Below, in pieces: positions 8,370 through 15,638 of a stretch of DNA of 15,638 nt. The DNA comes from Candidatus Competibacteraceae bacterium. Its GTDB lineage: Bacteria; Pseudomonadota; Gammaproteobacteria; Competibacterales; Competibacteraceae. Under the pieces are notes generated by a model. That model did not search any database and had not been told where the DNA came from. It saw nothing but the letters and a program-made list of their open reading frames with translations. Location of the stretch: positions 1-15,638 of the forward strand of contig JAGRHM010000127.1 in assembly GCA_020445005.1 (NCBI GenBank). The letters run 5' to 3'. A program made the translations under genes and the position numbers. Each line of letters starts with the position of its first letter. Position 1 is the first letter of the stretch.

Positions 8370-8433
8370 TCGAGCAATCACGCTGCACCTGGTAAAAATT
8401 GTCGCGGCTGGGAGGCGCGGCTGAACTACCGCC

Positions 8434-8450
8434 GGTGACCTGAGGTCATC
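8434..8450. repeat. Palindrome GGTGACC-TGA-GGTCATC upstream of the exported-protein gene
   Basis: TGACC and GGTCA are perfect inverted arms around TGA (8436-8448), extended by one G-T and one G-C pair. It lies 24 nt before the ATG at 8475, just before the ribosome site. It could be an operator or a leader hairpin; there is no direct proof. Confidence 0.35.
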
Positions 8451-8474
8451 GACCATGCCTTGAAGGACACCATC

Positions 8475-9800
8475 ATGCGCTATCCGTTTTTTCTGGGGAT
8501 TTTTTTAGGCATTTTATCATGGTCGCCGCTTGCCCCAGCCAGCCCGGTTACCGAGGAATTCGCTGTGCCATTGCAAGCAACTTCTCCACGCGCCGCGCCA
8601 CGCGCTTCAGGCCGGGTGCGCAAGGTTAAAGATAACCTCACGGGAGAACCGGCATTCCGGGCGAAAACCGCCCAGGCAGCAATCACAGCCGCGATTGAAC
8701 AGGACGCCGCCGGTTGCTGGATGATCCGCCATAACGCGGGATTCGGCTGGGTATCTTCAGGCCATGTTCGCTATCCGGCTTCGGAGAACCCTGTGGCTTT
8801 GCGCCGGTCGCGACAGGAAGCCCGCTTCCAGGCGTTCACTGACGCCCGCACCCGGTTGAATGGTTGTTTGCGAACCCTGTCGCCGGAAGCTCGGCGAAGC
8901 GTTACAGAGCGACTGGAGCAGGATGGGGCTATTCGGCTGGCGCTGATCAATCTGGCAACTAATGATGCGGAAAAGTCGGAGCAAGCCTTGCGTATTCTGG
9001 CGCGCGGCTTTGTTGCCTATTCGGTCGATGAGAATGCGGCTGACCATTCGATTCAAGTCAATCTGGTGACGACTCCGCGCACCGCGAGCCAGCTAACCCG
9101 TCCTGCAGCACAGGCTATCGAGGCAATTTCCCTTCAGGATGGGTTGCGACAATTACTGGCTGAGATTCAGGCGGGTCTGATTCCGCCGGTGGGTCATCGC
9201 TTAATCGTCGTCAATGCATCCGGGGAACTCGCGCTGGTTGGCTATGCCCTGAACCTGGTAGGCTTCCATCCAAACCCGGAGGCTCAGGATAAATTGCGCG
9301 TTGACGCCGAAAAAATCGCTACAGCGCGCGCTACGGAAGCGCTCGTCGGTCTGGCGACCGGTAATGATGCGCGCTGGTGGAACAGTCTGGACGAAATCAG
9401 TCAAAACGAGGTGCGCGCCGCAGGCAGCGGTTATGATGACAACGAACCGAGCGTGCGCCGTTTCGGGCAAATACGGGATTTGGTTATGGCCTCGGCTGTA
9501 GACGATCCTGGCTTGCAAACTTTGCGCGATGGAGGGCTGCCGACGGCAGCGGCTATCCGGCGCTTTGGCGATGAAAATCTGGTTACCGTGGCCGTAATTT
9601 ATACTCCAACCGTCAGGAAACCCACGCCGCCAACCGTGGAACCCGCGACCGAGACGACAGTAGAACCGGGCGCTGCGCCTGCGCCATCAGCCTCCGAGCC
9701 GTCGGGAGAGTCTTCGCCTGCATCGTTGCCATCGGCCGCTCCCGCTACCGAAACTGCTTCTCCAGCAACCCCGGTTGCCGCGCCGACGGAAAGCCACTAA
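8475..9800 (+). CDS. Exported protein of unknown function with two apparently duplicated domains and a Pro/Ala/Ser/Thr-rich tail
   Basis: 441 residues; I do not recognise a named family with certainty. ATG 8475 is preferred over the in-frame TTG at 8460 because AAGGA (8463-8467) lies 7 nt before it and a clean signal peptide then starts the protein (hydrophobic [10 protein letters not shown], probable cleavage after LAPA near residue 22). Residues about 92-201 (start [10 protein letters not shown], end LVTTP) and about 245-378 ([30 protein letters not shown], end AVIYTP) share the same order: a strand, HP/YP and NP, an Ala/Arg-rich helix and a closing strand ending in TP. This loosely recalls the LPP20/FlgP-like fold. 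From about 380 on, the tail is low-complexity Pro, Ala, Ser, Thr and Glu. It has no lipobox Cys, so it is probably periplasmic or secreted. Confidence 0.75.
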   Translation: MRYPFFLGIFLGILSWSPLAPASPVTEEFAVPLQATSPRAAPRASGRVRKVKDNLTGEPAFRAKTAQAAITAAIEQDAAGCWMIRHNAGFGWVSSGHVRYPASENPVALRRSRQEARFQAFTDARTRLNGCLRTLSPEARRSVTERLEQDGAIRLALINLATNDAEKSEQALRILARGFVAYSVDENAADHSIQVNLVTTPRTASQLTRPAAQAIEAISLQDGLRQLLAEIQAGLIPPVGHRLIVVNASGELALVGYALNLVGFHPNPEAQDKLRVDAEKIATARATEALVGLATGNDARWWNSLDEISQNEVRAAGSGYDDNEPSVRRFGQIRDLVMASAVDDPGLQTLRDGGLPTAAAIRRFGDENLVTVAVIYTPTVRKPTPPTVEPATETTVEPGAAPAPSASEPSGESSPASLPSAAPATETASPATPVAAPTESH

Positions 9801-10612
9801 CGCTGGCAACGCGGACAGTAATAGCTCGACCGCTGCCCAAGCCGGCAACGGTCAATGGGTTCCCCGCAAACCCGGCAAGGTAGCCGGTAACGGTTATAGA
9901 CGCATAACTGTTGGCGGAAATAGCCGGGTTCACCATCGCCGCCGACAAAATCGCGCAGGGTCGTGCCCCCCTGGCGGATGGCTTCGTCCAGAATTTCACG
10001 AATGGCTGCCGCCAGTTGCTCGTATTCGTCCAACGCAACCTGCCCCGCCAGGCGCAGGGGACTGATGCCGGCGGCGAACAATGATTCACTGGCATAGATG
10101 TTACCCACCCCGACCACGACATGATGATCCATGATAAAGGGTTTCACGGGCACGGTTCGGCCTCGCGCCTGCTCGTGGAGCCATGCGCCGGAGAAGTCCT
10201 CATCCAGAGGTTCCGGCCCCAGCGCCTCAAGCAGGGGATGTTGTTCCGGCGGGTCCGCCGTCCACAGCACCGCCCCGAAGCGGCGACTGTCGTTGAAGCG
10301 CAGACAGCGACTGTTGCCTAGCTCAATATCCAGATGATCATGTTTTCCGATCAGCGTATCCGTGGACAAGATACGCAAGCGGCCGGTCATGCCCAAATGG
10401 ACGATCACCGTCCCCGCCGTCACGCGGAGCAGAAGATACTTGGCGCGTCGGTCAACGCACTGAATGCGCTGTCCCAGCAGGACGGTCATCAGGATTTCGG
10501 GCACTGGCCAGCGCAGTCGAGGTTGCCGCACCACAACCCGCGTAACTATTTGACCGGTGACATGCGGAGCGATGCCGCGCCGGACCGTTTCCACTTCAGG
10601 CAGTTCGGGCAT
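9797..10612 (-). CDS. mutM: Formamidopyrimidine-DNA glycosylase (Fpg/MutM)
   Basis: Bifunctional glycosylase/AP lyase that removes 8-oxoguanine and formamidopyrimidines from DNA. It has 271 residues, the usual length. The N-terminal [14 protein letters not shown] supplies the catalytic Pro2 and Glu3. Lys58 (RRAKYLLL) matches the conserved Lys57 of the mature E. coli enzyme. HLGMTGRL, the DNA-binding [11 protein letters not shown] and the C-terminal four-Cys zinc finger are present (Cys246, Cys249, Cys266, Cys269, with finger arginine Arg261 in GQRSSYYC). All key residues are intact. Its ATG overlaps the stop of the upstream DUF4340-like gene by one base (TAATG), so it is likely translationally coupled to the ABC operon. 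Its TAG stop overlaps the TAA stop of the convergent gene. Confidence 0.97.
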   Translation of the reverse strand: MPELPEVETVRRGIAPHVTGQIVTRVVVRQPRLRWPVPEILMTVLLGQRIQCVDRRAKYLLLRVTAGTVIVHLGMTGRLRILSTDTLIGKHDHLDIELGNSRCLRFNDSRRFGAVLWTADPPEQHPLLEALGPEPLDEDFSGAWLHEQARGRTVPVKPFIMDHHVVVGVGNIYASESLFAAGISPLRLAGQVALDEYEQLAAAIREILDEAIRQGGTTLRDFVGGDGEPGYFRQQLCVYNRYRLPCRVCGEPIDRCRLGQRSSYYCPRCQR

Positions 10613-11151
10613 TATTCACTCGGCGCGAGAGAAAACTCGGCGTTTTCCAGCGGCGGCGCGAGAAAACTGGCCGCCGTGCTGGTCAACAGTCGATAGAGAT
10701 GATCAGAACAAAGATAGACGGTAGCGCCGGTTTGCAGATAGCGTAATCCATCGGTTGGCGTAGTTACCCCAAAATGAATGTCCTGATTATCCAGCTGCAA
10801 CTGAATCAGGGAAGGATCGAGCCGCAGCGCCGGTAAATCCAGGTCAGCAGCGGGGTATTGGCGCGGGCAACGCAGGTTTGTTGCTTCAAGTACCCGACTG
10901 ATTAGCACGGCATTCGCCCACCCGCTGTCGGGTGCGATCATTCGCCAGCGACCTTCCTGCCGCGTGAACACGAGTGTTTGCTGACCGGGACGCGCCACTG
11001 TGATGCGTGCAATCTGGTCACTGGATTTCTCTACCAGTAGGGGCGGCATCAGCGGTTTCCGGCCCGACTCCAGAAAGGCCAGAGCCGCCAGTCCGCCTGC
11101 CAGGATCAGTAATCCGCCATTGATCCAGCGCCGCCGCTCGATAACTTTCAT
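10612..11151 (-). CDS. DUF4340-like protein with one N-terminal membrane helix
   Basis: 179 residues from the ATG at 11151, which overlaps the stop of the GldG-like gene (ATGA); the longer start at 11181 would run further into that gene. A basic N-terminus (KVIERRRW) is followed by one hydrophobic helix (about residues 12-28), and the rest is predicted to be periplasmic. Phrases such as [27 protein letters not shown] fit DUF4340 proteins, which often stand next to GldG-type ABC auxiliary proteins. It is shorter than many DUF4340 proteins and seems to have only one such repeat. Its role is probably with the ABC transporter; the molecular function is unknown. Confidence 0.75.
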   Translation of the reverse strand: MKVIERRRWINGGLLILAGGLAALAFLESGRKPLMPPLLVEKSSDQIARITVARPGQQTLVFTRQEGRWRMIAPDSGWANAVLISRVLEATNLRCPRQYPAADLDLPALRLDPSLIQLQLDNQDIHFGVTTPTDGLRYLQTGATVYLCSDHLYRLLTSTAASFLAPPLENAEFSLAPSE

Positions 11152-12518
11152 GATCGCTGCCGACGGAACCAGATCAGCCAACCGCTGGCGAGCAATCCTG
11201 CCGGCAGAATAATCAGGAAGAATGCCGCCAGCATTGCCAGCGTGTTTTCCGAAAGATACAGATTCGCATCCGGAACGTTTTTTGGCGGAATAGTAATCAA
11301 TGCCTCGTCAAGCACCAGCCAGTTAAAAATATTCAATCCCAGCTCCAGATTGGCGCCATTGCCCAGATAGGTATTGGATAGAAAATCGCTATCGCCGACG
11401 ATCACCAGGCGTTGCTGAATGGCGTCTCCTGATGGGGCGACCGAACCAGGCTGAGGTCGGAAGAGCGCCAACCCTACGGTCAGTGGGCCAGGACGCTCGA
11501 CGGTATCGGGATCGAACTGGATGCGCCCTTCCAGAGAACCGGTCTCGGTCCAGCTCGATGATTGGCTTTGCAACAGCACCGCTGTTTGCCAGCCCGCCAA
11601 TGGTTCGACCTCGAACGCCGCCGCCTGAGGCAGCAGGGCGGGGGAACGCAAGGGTGCAGTGACCGGGTGAGGACCATAATCAGCGATGGGAATAAAAGCC
11701 GGATGGCTGATGCCCAAGCGCGGCGTATCGGCATCCACCACAACGCCCGGTAGCAAGGTCATGCCCAGCAGCGCCGCCAGCGCTTTCAAACCGGAGGGAT
11801 CAGCCGGCTCCAGTAACCAAAGCAAATTGCCACCCTCTTGCACATAACTCAGCACCGCGCGGATTTCATCAGCCGTCAAAGGCGTTTGTGGGCTGGCGAT
11901 CACCAACCCATCGGCATCGGCGAGAATACCCGGTTCCGCGATGAGATTGACGCCGCGCGTCTCGATGCCGATTTTTGTTAGTTCGCGCCCGAACGCGCCC
12001 AGATCGTGGTTAGCAACGCCATGCGGTTGGCGTTCGCCATGACCTTCAAGGAACAGCACGAGCCGATTCTGGCGGCGGCTCAGGCGCTGCAACACCTGGG
12101 TTAAAGCCTGTTCGCCAGGATATTGCAACGTTTCACGACGCCCAGCGTACTCCACGGAGAGTGCGCCATCCCTGGTAATGCCCAGTTCACGAACCTGGTC
12201 CGGCAACAGATCAGGATTAGCCCATGTTACTATTAGGTCAGATTTGTAGCGCCGATAGCGATCGATTAAGCGGCTGATCCCTTCCCGAAGTGGGGAATTA
12301 TCGCGGATGTATGCGGTAACGTGAACGGGTCCATCCAAGCGCGTCAGCAACGCTTGGCTGGCCTCGGACAAGGTGTTGCGACCGCTGGCGGTCCAGTCAG
12401 CTCTTATCGGATAACGAACGCTCAACCACGCCAACAGCCCAATCACCAAGCTGAACAGGAGCAGGAACAGCAGATGCTGGCGCCATAACCGCCGACGCAT
12501 GGAGGAGTCGAGGCGCAT
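11148..12518 (-). CDS. GldG-like ABC transporter auxiliary protein
   Basis: 456 residues. GldG/ABC_transp_aux proteins work with an ABC-2 permease and ATPase; in Bacteroidetes they are tied to gliding, while in proteobacteria the role is mostly unknown. An N-terminal membrane helix (about residues 16-33) follows a basic stretch. A large extracytoplasmic part follows with family-type sequence (RADWTASGRNTLSEASQALL, VHVTAYIRD, then FLEGHGER and GGNLLWLLEPADPSG). A C-terminal membrane helix (about 428-450) ends in WFRRQRS. It starts 5 nt after the permease stop. An internal ATG at 12500 is less likely because no ribosome site precedes it. Confidence 0.85.
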   Translation of the reverse strand: MRLDSSMRRRLWRQHLLFLLLFSLVIGLLAWLSVRYPIRADWTASGRNTLSEASQALLTRLDGPVHVTAYIRDNSPLREGISRLIDRYRRYKSDLIVTWANPDLLPDQVRELGITRDGALSVEYAGRRETLQYPGEQALTQVLQRLSRRQNRLVLFLEGHGERQPHGVANHDLGAFGRELTKIGIETRGVNLIAEPGILADADGLVIASPQTPLTADEIRAVLSYVQEGGNLLWLLEPADPSGLKALAALLGMTLLPGVVVDADTPRLGISHPAFIPIADYGPHPVTAPLRSPALLPQAAAFEVEPLAGWQTAVLLQSQSSSWTETGSLEGRIQFDPDTVERPGPLTVGLALFRPQPGSVAPSGDAIQQRLVIVGDSDFLSNTYLGNGANLELGLNIFNWLVLDEALITIPPKNVPDANLYLSENTLAMLAAFFLIILPAGLLASGWLIWFRRQRS

Positions 12519-12523
12519 GAGAA

Positions 12524-13276
12524 TTAATCCCGCAGGCGCAAATCATCCAGCCGGCGCATCGCCAAGCCCAAGAACGCCAGGCTGAACAAGAAATAGTAGG
12601 CGAGATCGCTACTGTCGAATAACCCTAGCAGGAACGAATCATAATGACGACGCAACGATAGATAGCTTAACAGGTCGCTGCTGATCCCTTGAGCGGTGCT
12701 GGCCGCATCCACGATCCACAGCGCTAGCAAAAGTCCCAGTGTCGTAACTGCTGCCACTGTGGGCTGAGTCGTCAGAGTGGACAGGTATAAACCAGCCGCT
12801 GTAGCTGCTGCTACCAGCAGAGTCAGTCCAAGCGCGCCCGCCAACAGTTTGCCCAAGTCGAGGGGAGCGCCCATCGCCAGCGATAGCGGCATCAGTGTGA
12901 TCAAGCCAACGGCGTTGATAAAAAAGGTCACTACCCCCAGATACTTGCCCAGTACCATCGCAGGAGTTCCTACTGGAGCGGATAGCAACAGGTCGAGGGT
13001 GCGGGAGCGGCGCTCCTGACTGAACAGGCGCATGGTCAACAGGGGCACTAAAAGCAGCAACACCCAGGCAGCTACCCGGAACAACGGCGCTACTACCAGA
13101 TCGGTTACGCCGGGAGCATGATCCAATGCCACCAACCGTCCCTGCAAGTTCCGGAAATCATCCACTAATAGTATAAACATCCAGGCCAGCAGTCCTTGAG
13201 TAACGGCCAACAGGCTCCAGGCCAGCGGTGACAGGAACAGGCTGCGCCATTCATGGATAGCAATGACAAAAATCAT
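12524..13276 (-). CDS. ABC-2 type permease (GldF-like)
   Basis: 250 residues, almost wholly hydrophobic with about six membrane helices, as expected for an ABC-2 permease. The N-terminus (AIHEWRSLFLSPLAWSLLAV) and the segment LTMRLFSQERRSRTLDLLLSAPV are typical of this class; the latter is the cytoplasmic coupling region. The ATG overlaps the ATPase stop (ATGA), so translation is probably coupled. With the ATPase and GldG-like protein it should form one inner-membrane export or remodelling complex of unknown substrate. Confidence 0.9.
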   Translation of the reverse strand: MIFVIAIHEWRSLFLSPLAWSLLAVTQGLLAWMFILLVDDFRNLQGRLVALDHAPGVTDLVVAPLFRVAAWVLLLLVPLLTMRLFSQERRSRTLDLLLSAPVGTPAMVLGKYLGVVTFFINAVGLITLMPLSLAMGAPLDLGKLLAGALGLTLLVAAATAAGLYLSTLTTQPTVAAVTTLGLLLALWIVDAASTAQGISSDLLSYLSLRRHYDSFLLGLFDSSDLAYYFLFSLAFLGLAMRRLDDLRLRD

Positions 13277-14202
13277 TGGTCCATTTCCGTTTTTAGAATC
13301 AGATCGACGAAGAGCTGCTCCAAATGGGAATGCTCAGGCGTCAGTTCCTGGAGTCCCCAGTCGCCCGCCCTTTGGATCAGCGAGGCGGTAGGCGCGGCGT
13401 TAGCAGCATGATGAAGACAAAAATACCCCTGGCCTAGATCGTCAATCTGTTCCACGCCCGGTAGCCGCTCCAGTAGAGCCAGTGGCGGTGGCGTATGCAA
13501 GCCAATGCGCAAGCGCGTCGATGGTTGGCGTTCCAAATCGGCGAGAGTGACCGTCTGCGTCAAGCGACCCATACGCATCATCTGTACATGGGTGCAGAGC
13601 GTCTGAACTTCCGTCAGTAGGTGCGAGGACAAAATGACGCCGCGTTCCTGGCTCAGTTCGCCAATTAATTCACGGATTTCGCGCGACTGAAGGGGATCAA
13701 GACCCACAGTAGGTTCATCCAACACCATCACCGTCGGATCATGCAGCACCGCTTGGGCGATGCCAACCCGTTGGCGGTAACCTTTGGACAAATAACCGAT
13801 CAGACGGCGGCTGACATCGGTTAACCCACAGCGTTGTTTGATCCGCGTTGCAGCCTGATGGCTGGCCCTGCGATTTAATCCATGGAGGCGGGCGCTATAA
13901 TGCAGTTGTTCATCAACGGTCAGTTCACGGTACAACGGCGGTTGCTCGGGCAAATAACCCAGCACCTGCTTAGCTCGAATAGGCTGGTCCAACAAATCGA
14001 CACCATTAATAATGATTTGTCCCGCATCCGGCGCCAGCACACCCACTAACATGCGCAGGGTCGTGGACTTGCCCGCGCCATTCGGACCCAGGAACCCCAG
14101 AATCTGCCCACGCCGCAGGGTAAAACTGATGTCATCGACTACCCGGACCTCGCCATGACAACGAGTCAATCCCTCGACCTGCACAAGGACTTCATCCATC
14201 AT
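13273..14202 (-). CDS. ABC transporter ATP-binding protein (GldA-like)
   Basis: 309 residues from ATG 14202. Complete nucleotide-binding domain: Walker A GPNGAGKST (about 39-47), Q-loop region LPEQPPLY (about 84-91), signature LSKGYRQRVG (138-147), Walker B VMVLDEP (158-164) and H-loop His194 (SSHLL). The final ~90 residues are a regulatory-type extension seen in this subfamily. ATGs at 14262, 14220 and 14199 are also in frame; homologues begin close to 14202/14199, and no start has a strong ribosome site. It is first in a five-gene run ending in mutM, so the operon promoter should lie in the gap to the divergent psiE-like gene. Confidence 0.93.
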   Translation of the reverse strand: MMDEVLVQVEGLTRCHGEVRVVDDISFTLRRGQILGFLGPNGAGKSTTLRMLVGVLAPDAGQIIINGVDLLDQPIRAKQVLGYLPEQPPLYRELTVDEQLHYSARLHGLNRRASHQAATRIKQRCGLTDVSRRLIGYLSKGYRQRVGIAQAVLHDPTVMVLDEPTVGLDPLQSREIRELIGELSQERGVILSSHLLTEVQTLCTHVQMMRMGRLTQTVTLADLERQPSTRLRIGLHTPPPLALLERLPGVEQIDDLGQGYFCLHHAANAAPTASLIQRAGDWGLQELTPEHSHLEQLFVDLILKTEMDQ

Positions 14203-14219
14203 GTGCTTTTCAACACGCA

Positions 14220-14246
14220 TTGACCGATCGAGGGCATTACTATAGA
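14220..14246 (+). promoter_or_regulatory. Weak candidate promoter toward the psiE-like gene
   Basis: TTGACC (14220-14225) and TATAGA (14241-14246) face the PsiE-like gene, but the spacer is only 15 nt, below the usual 16-18. The region between the divergent genes must hold promoters for both; no convincing pair was found for the minus strand. Confidence 0.25.
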
Positions 14247-14292
14247 AACATCGCTGACCCAAACCTGTTACCTATTCATTGTAAACCATTCC

Positions 14293-14616
14293 ATGGACAA
14301 AAACTCCGAACCCTTGTCGCCCGCCGACCATGATCTTGCCGAAGGATTGAATATTAACGAGCAAGGAGAACCCCTCATCCATGGATTGCATGTCATTATC
14401 CGCTTTTGTGTGCGGATTCTGGCGGTGCTGATGACCTTGCTACGCGATGACGTGCTACACGTCAAACTGGTGCTGGCGACTGCGCTCATGGCCATTGCGC
14501 GAAAAGTGATCGTCCTCGATTATAAAACGCTGGAACCTGAATACATCTGGGCAACCGCCGCGGTCGTTTTTGCCCTGAGCATTGGCTATTGGCTAGTCGC
14601 CAGGAAGACGACATAA
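14293..14616 (+). CDS. PsiE-family membrane protein, short form
   Basis: 107 residues. PsiE-family proteins are small inner-membrane proteins; the E. coli member is induced by phosphate starvation, and its function is unknown. The C-terminal half matches well: HVKLVLATALMAIARKVIVLD, then LEPEYIWATAAVVFALSIGYWLV. From memory, family members carry about 40-50 more residues with two membrane helices between the first helix (here VRILAVLMTL) and RDDVLHVKLVLA. Here these join directly, leaving about three helices. This could be an internal in-frame deletion or a naturally short lineage. The start has little ribosome-site support. It is divergent from the ABC operon. Confidence 0.75.
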   Translation: MDKNSEPLSPADHDLAEGLNINEQGEPLIHGLHVIIRFCVRILAVLMTLLRDDVLHVKLVLATALMAIARKVIVLDYKTLEPEYIWATAAVVFALSIGYWLVARKTT

Positions 14617-14622
14617 ACGACA

Positions 14623-14642
14623 AACCCGCCTGACAGCGGGCT
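14623..14642 (-). terminator. Probable terminator of rpmB-rpmG
   Basis: On the minus strand AGCCCGC and GCGGGTT pair (7 bp with one G-T) around a 6-nt loop, followed by TGTCGTTTATG, which is only moderately T-rich. It lies 36 nt after the rpmG stop and just past the psiE-like stop on the other strand. The plus strand lacks a T run, so it mainly serves the ribosomal genes. Confidence 0.5.
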
Positions 14643-14678
14643 CATCATTCATAGCCAAATTGTCAGACTTAACGGTCT

Positions 14679-14834
14679 CTACTTGATCTTGGCTTCCTTG
14701 TAAGGGACGTGCTTACGAACCACCGGATCGTATTTTTTCATCTCCAGTTTTTCCGGCGTAGTCCGCTTGTTCTTGGTGGTAGTGTAGAAATGCCCGGTAC
14801 CTGCGGTAGATACCAGTTTAATCTTGTCGCGCAT
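14679..14834 (-). CDS. rpmG: 50S ribosomal protein L33
   Basis: 51 residues, the usual L33 length. The start [20 protein letters not shown] and the later [22 protein letters not shown] are characteristic. It has no Cys pairs, so it is the zinc-independent (C-minus) form. GAGGAG lies 7 nt before the ATG. The gene follows rpmB by 11 nt in the standard bacterial rpmB-rpmG order. Confidence 0.97.
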   Translation of the reverse strand: MRDKIKLVSTAGTGHFYTTTKNKRTTPEKLEMKKYDPVVRKHVPYKEAKIK

Positions 14835-14845
14835 GATGATGCTCC

Positions 14846-15082
14846 TCAGAATTTTTCGCCTCGGGCGCGTAGCTCAGTGAGTACTGCGTCGATCCCTTTC
14901 TTGTCGATAATACGCATACCGTGCGCCGACACGCGCAGCTTTACAAAGCGCCTTTCGCTTTCGACCCAGAAGCGATGCTCGTGCAGGTTAGGCAGAAACC
15001 GACGGCGGGTCTTGTTATTAGCATGGGATACATTGTTTCCGGTGGTCGGGCCTTTACCCGTCACCTGACACACTCTGGACAT
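14846..15082 (-). CDS. rpmB: 50S ribosomal protein L28
   Basis: 78 residues, the usual length for proteobacterial L28. The start [20 protein letters not shown] and the segments [17 protein letters not shown] and [20 protein letters not shown] are typical. The start at 15082 has GGAGA (15091-15095) 8 nt upstream; the longer reading frame up to 15175 runs through the promoter and leader and is not real. Co-transcribed with rpmG. Confidence 0.98.
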   Translation of the reverse strand: MSRVCQVTGKGPTTGNNVSHANNKTRRRFLPNLHEHRFWVESERRFVKLRVSAHGMRIIDKKGIDAVLTELRARGEKF

Positions 15083-15097
15083 TGGATTTCTCTCCAA

Positions 15098-15110
15098 CCG
15101 GCATAGCCGG
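15098..15110 (-). promoter_or_regulatory. Small leader hairpin before rpmB
   Basis: CCGGC-TAT-GCCGG forms a 5-bp stem with a 3-nt loop, ending two bases before the GGAGA ribosome site. It could affect ribosome access, for example in ribosomal-protein feedback, but this is unproven. Confidence 0.3.
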
Positions 15111-15127
15111 ATTAATACTGTGTGGGG

Positions 15128-15156
15128 CTTATAGCAAATTTTGCAATTCATCACAA
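15128..15156 (-). promoter_or_regulatory. Sigma70-type promoter of rpmB-rpmG
   Basis: On the minus strand: TTGTGA (15156-15151), an exact 17-nt spacer, and TATAAG (15133-15128), with a TG one base upstream (extended -10). A GC-rich stretch (CCCCACAC) follows the -10, like the discriminators of stringently controlled ribosomal promoters. It lies about 45 nt before the rpmB start and just past the rRNA terminator. Confidence 0.7.
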
Positions 15157-15178
15157 CGAGATGCTTGCGCATCACAAA

Positions 15179-15210
15179 AAACCCTCACTGCAATGCGCGA
15201 GTGAGGGTTT
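15179..15210 (-). terminator. rRNA operon terminator
   Basis: An 11-bp perfect stem (AAACCCTCACT / AGTGAGGGTTT) with a 10-nt loop is followed on the minus strand by more T residues. It starts about 10 nt after the 5S 3' end. There is no tRNA between 5S and this hairpin. Confidence 0.9.
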
Positions 15211-15219
15211 AGGAGAAGG

Positions 15220-15337
15220 TGCCTGGCGATGACCTACTTTAGCATGAGTAACCTCACACGATCATCGGCGCGGCGCGGTTTCACGACCGAGTTCGGGATG
15301 GGGTCGGGTGGTTCCCGCGCGCTGGGGTCGCCAGGCA
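15220..15337 (-). rRNA. rrf: 5S ribosomal RNA
   Basis: About 118 nt. On the minus strand it begins TGCCTGGCGACC and ends GGTCATCGCCAGGCA; the ends pair as helix I, as in E. coli 5S. Inner landmarks such as ACCCCATCCCGAACTCGG and GTGAAAC are present. The 3' end may be off by a base or two. Confidence 0.95.
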
Positions 15338-15397
15338 GAAAAGGGGGAACGTGCGATATGTAAAGCGCAGGGGGCATACCCAAGGCTTGGGTGTTAG
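15338..15397 (-). other. 23S-5S internal transcribed spacer
   Basis: About 60 nt without a tRNA. It holds a small hairpin, ACCCAA-GGC-TTGGGT (15378-15392), which may help in rRNA processing. Confidence 0.8.

Positions 15398-15638
<241 letters not shown>

Noticed and set aside
8363..8398. TTGACC with TAAAAATT as a promoter for the exported-protein gene
   Set aside because: The spacer would be about 24 nt, and TTGACC is already part of the inverted repeat.
8460..8474. TTG start at 8460 for the exported protein
   Set aside because: It overlaps the AAGGA ribosome site, and ATG 8475 gives a clean signal peptide.
14279..14287. TTGTAAACC, identical to a BirA operator half-site
   Set aside because: The second inverted half (GGTTTACAA) is not found at the expected 14-16 nt spacing, and the site is beside a psiE-like gene, not a biotin gene.

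Overview
The window looks like a chromosomal segment of a proteobacterium, most likely gammaproteobacterial. This rests on a Pseudomonas-type BioA, an rpmB-rpmG pair, a 5S/23S rRNA end of proteobacterial type, and moderately high GC. It is mostly housekeeping sequence with a few accessory genes. No transposase, integrase, CRISPR array, tRNA or phage gene was recognised.

Positions 1-4900 (+ strand): the 3' end of an electron-transfer flavoprotein:ubiquinone oxidoreductase gene, closed by a strong intrinsic terminator. Next is an AT-richer gene for a secreted beta-helix protein of the CSLREA / choice-of-anchor Q type. A large TIGR03032-TPR-glycosyltransferase-like fusion follows in the same reading frame, and then a Uma2-family (DUF820) nuclease-like gene.

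Positions 4988-8352 (+ strand): biotin synthesis, with bioB, a DHH-family phosphoesterase gene, and bioA. The DHH and bioA genes touch or nearly touch. Other bio genes are not in the window.

Positions 8475-9800 (+ strand): an exported protein of unknown function that seems to hold two copies of one domain. Its stop codon overlaps the stop of the convergent mutM.

Positions 14202-9797 (- strand): a tightly packed run of ABC ATPase, ABC-2 permease, GldG-like auxiliary protein, DUF4340-like protein and mutM (DNA repair glycosylase). The junctions are a stop/start overlap, a 5-nt gap, a second stop/start overlap and a 1-nt overlap, so the genes are probably co-transcribed and translationally coupled.

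Positions 14293-14616 (+ strand): a short PsiE-family membrane protein that appears to lack an internal block.

Positions 15638-14679 (- strand): the 3' end of an rRNA operon (23S, spacer, 5S, terminator). A well-formed promoter follows for rpmB-rpmG (L28, L33), which end at a modest terminator.

No clearly new biological system is visible. The parts most worth a second look are the beta-helix / TIGR03032-glycosyltransferase pair, the duplicated-domain exported protein, the mutM coupling to the ABC operon and the shortened PsiE.
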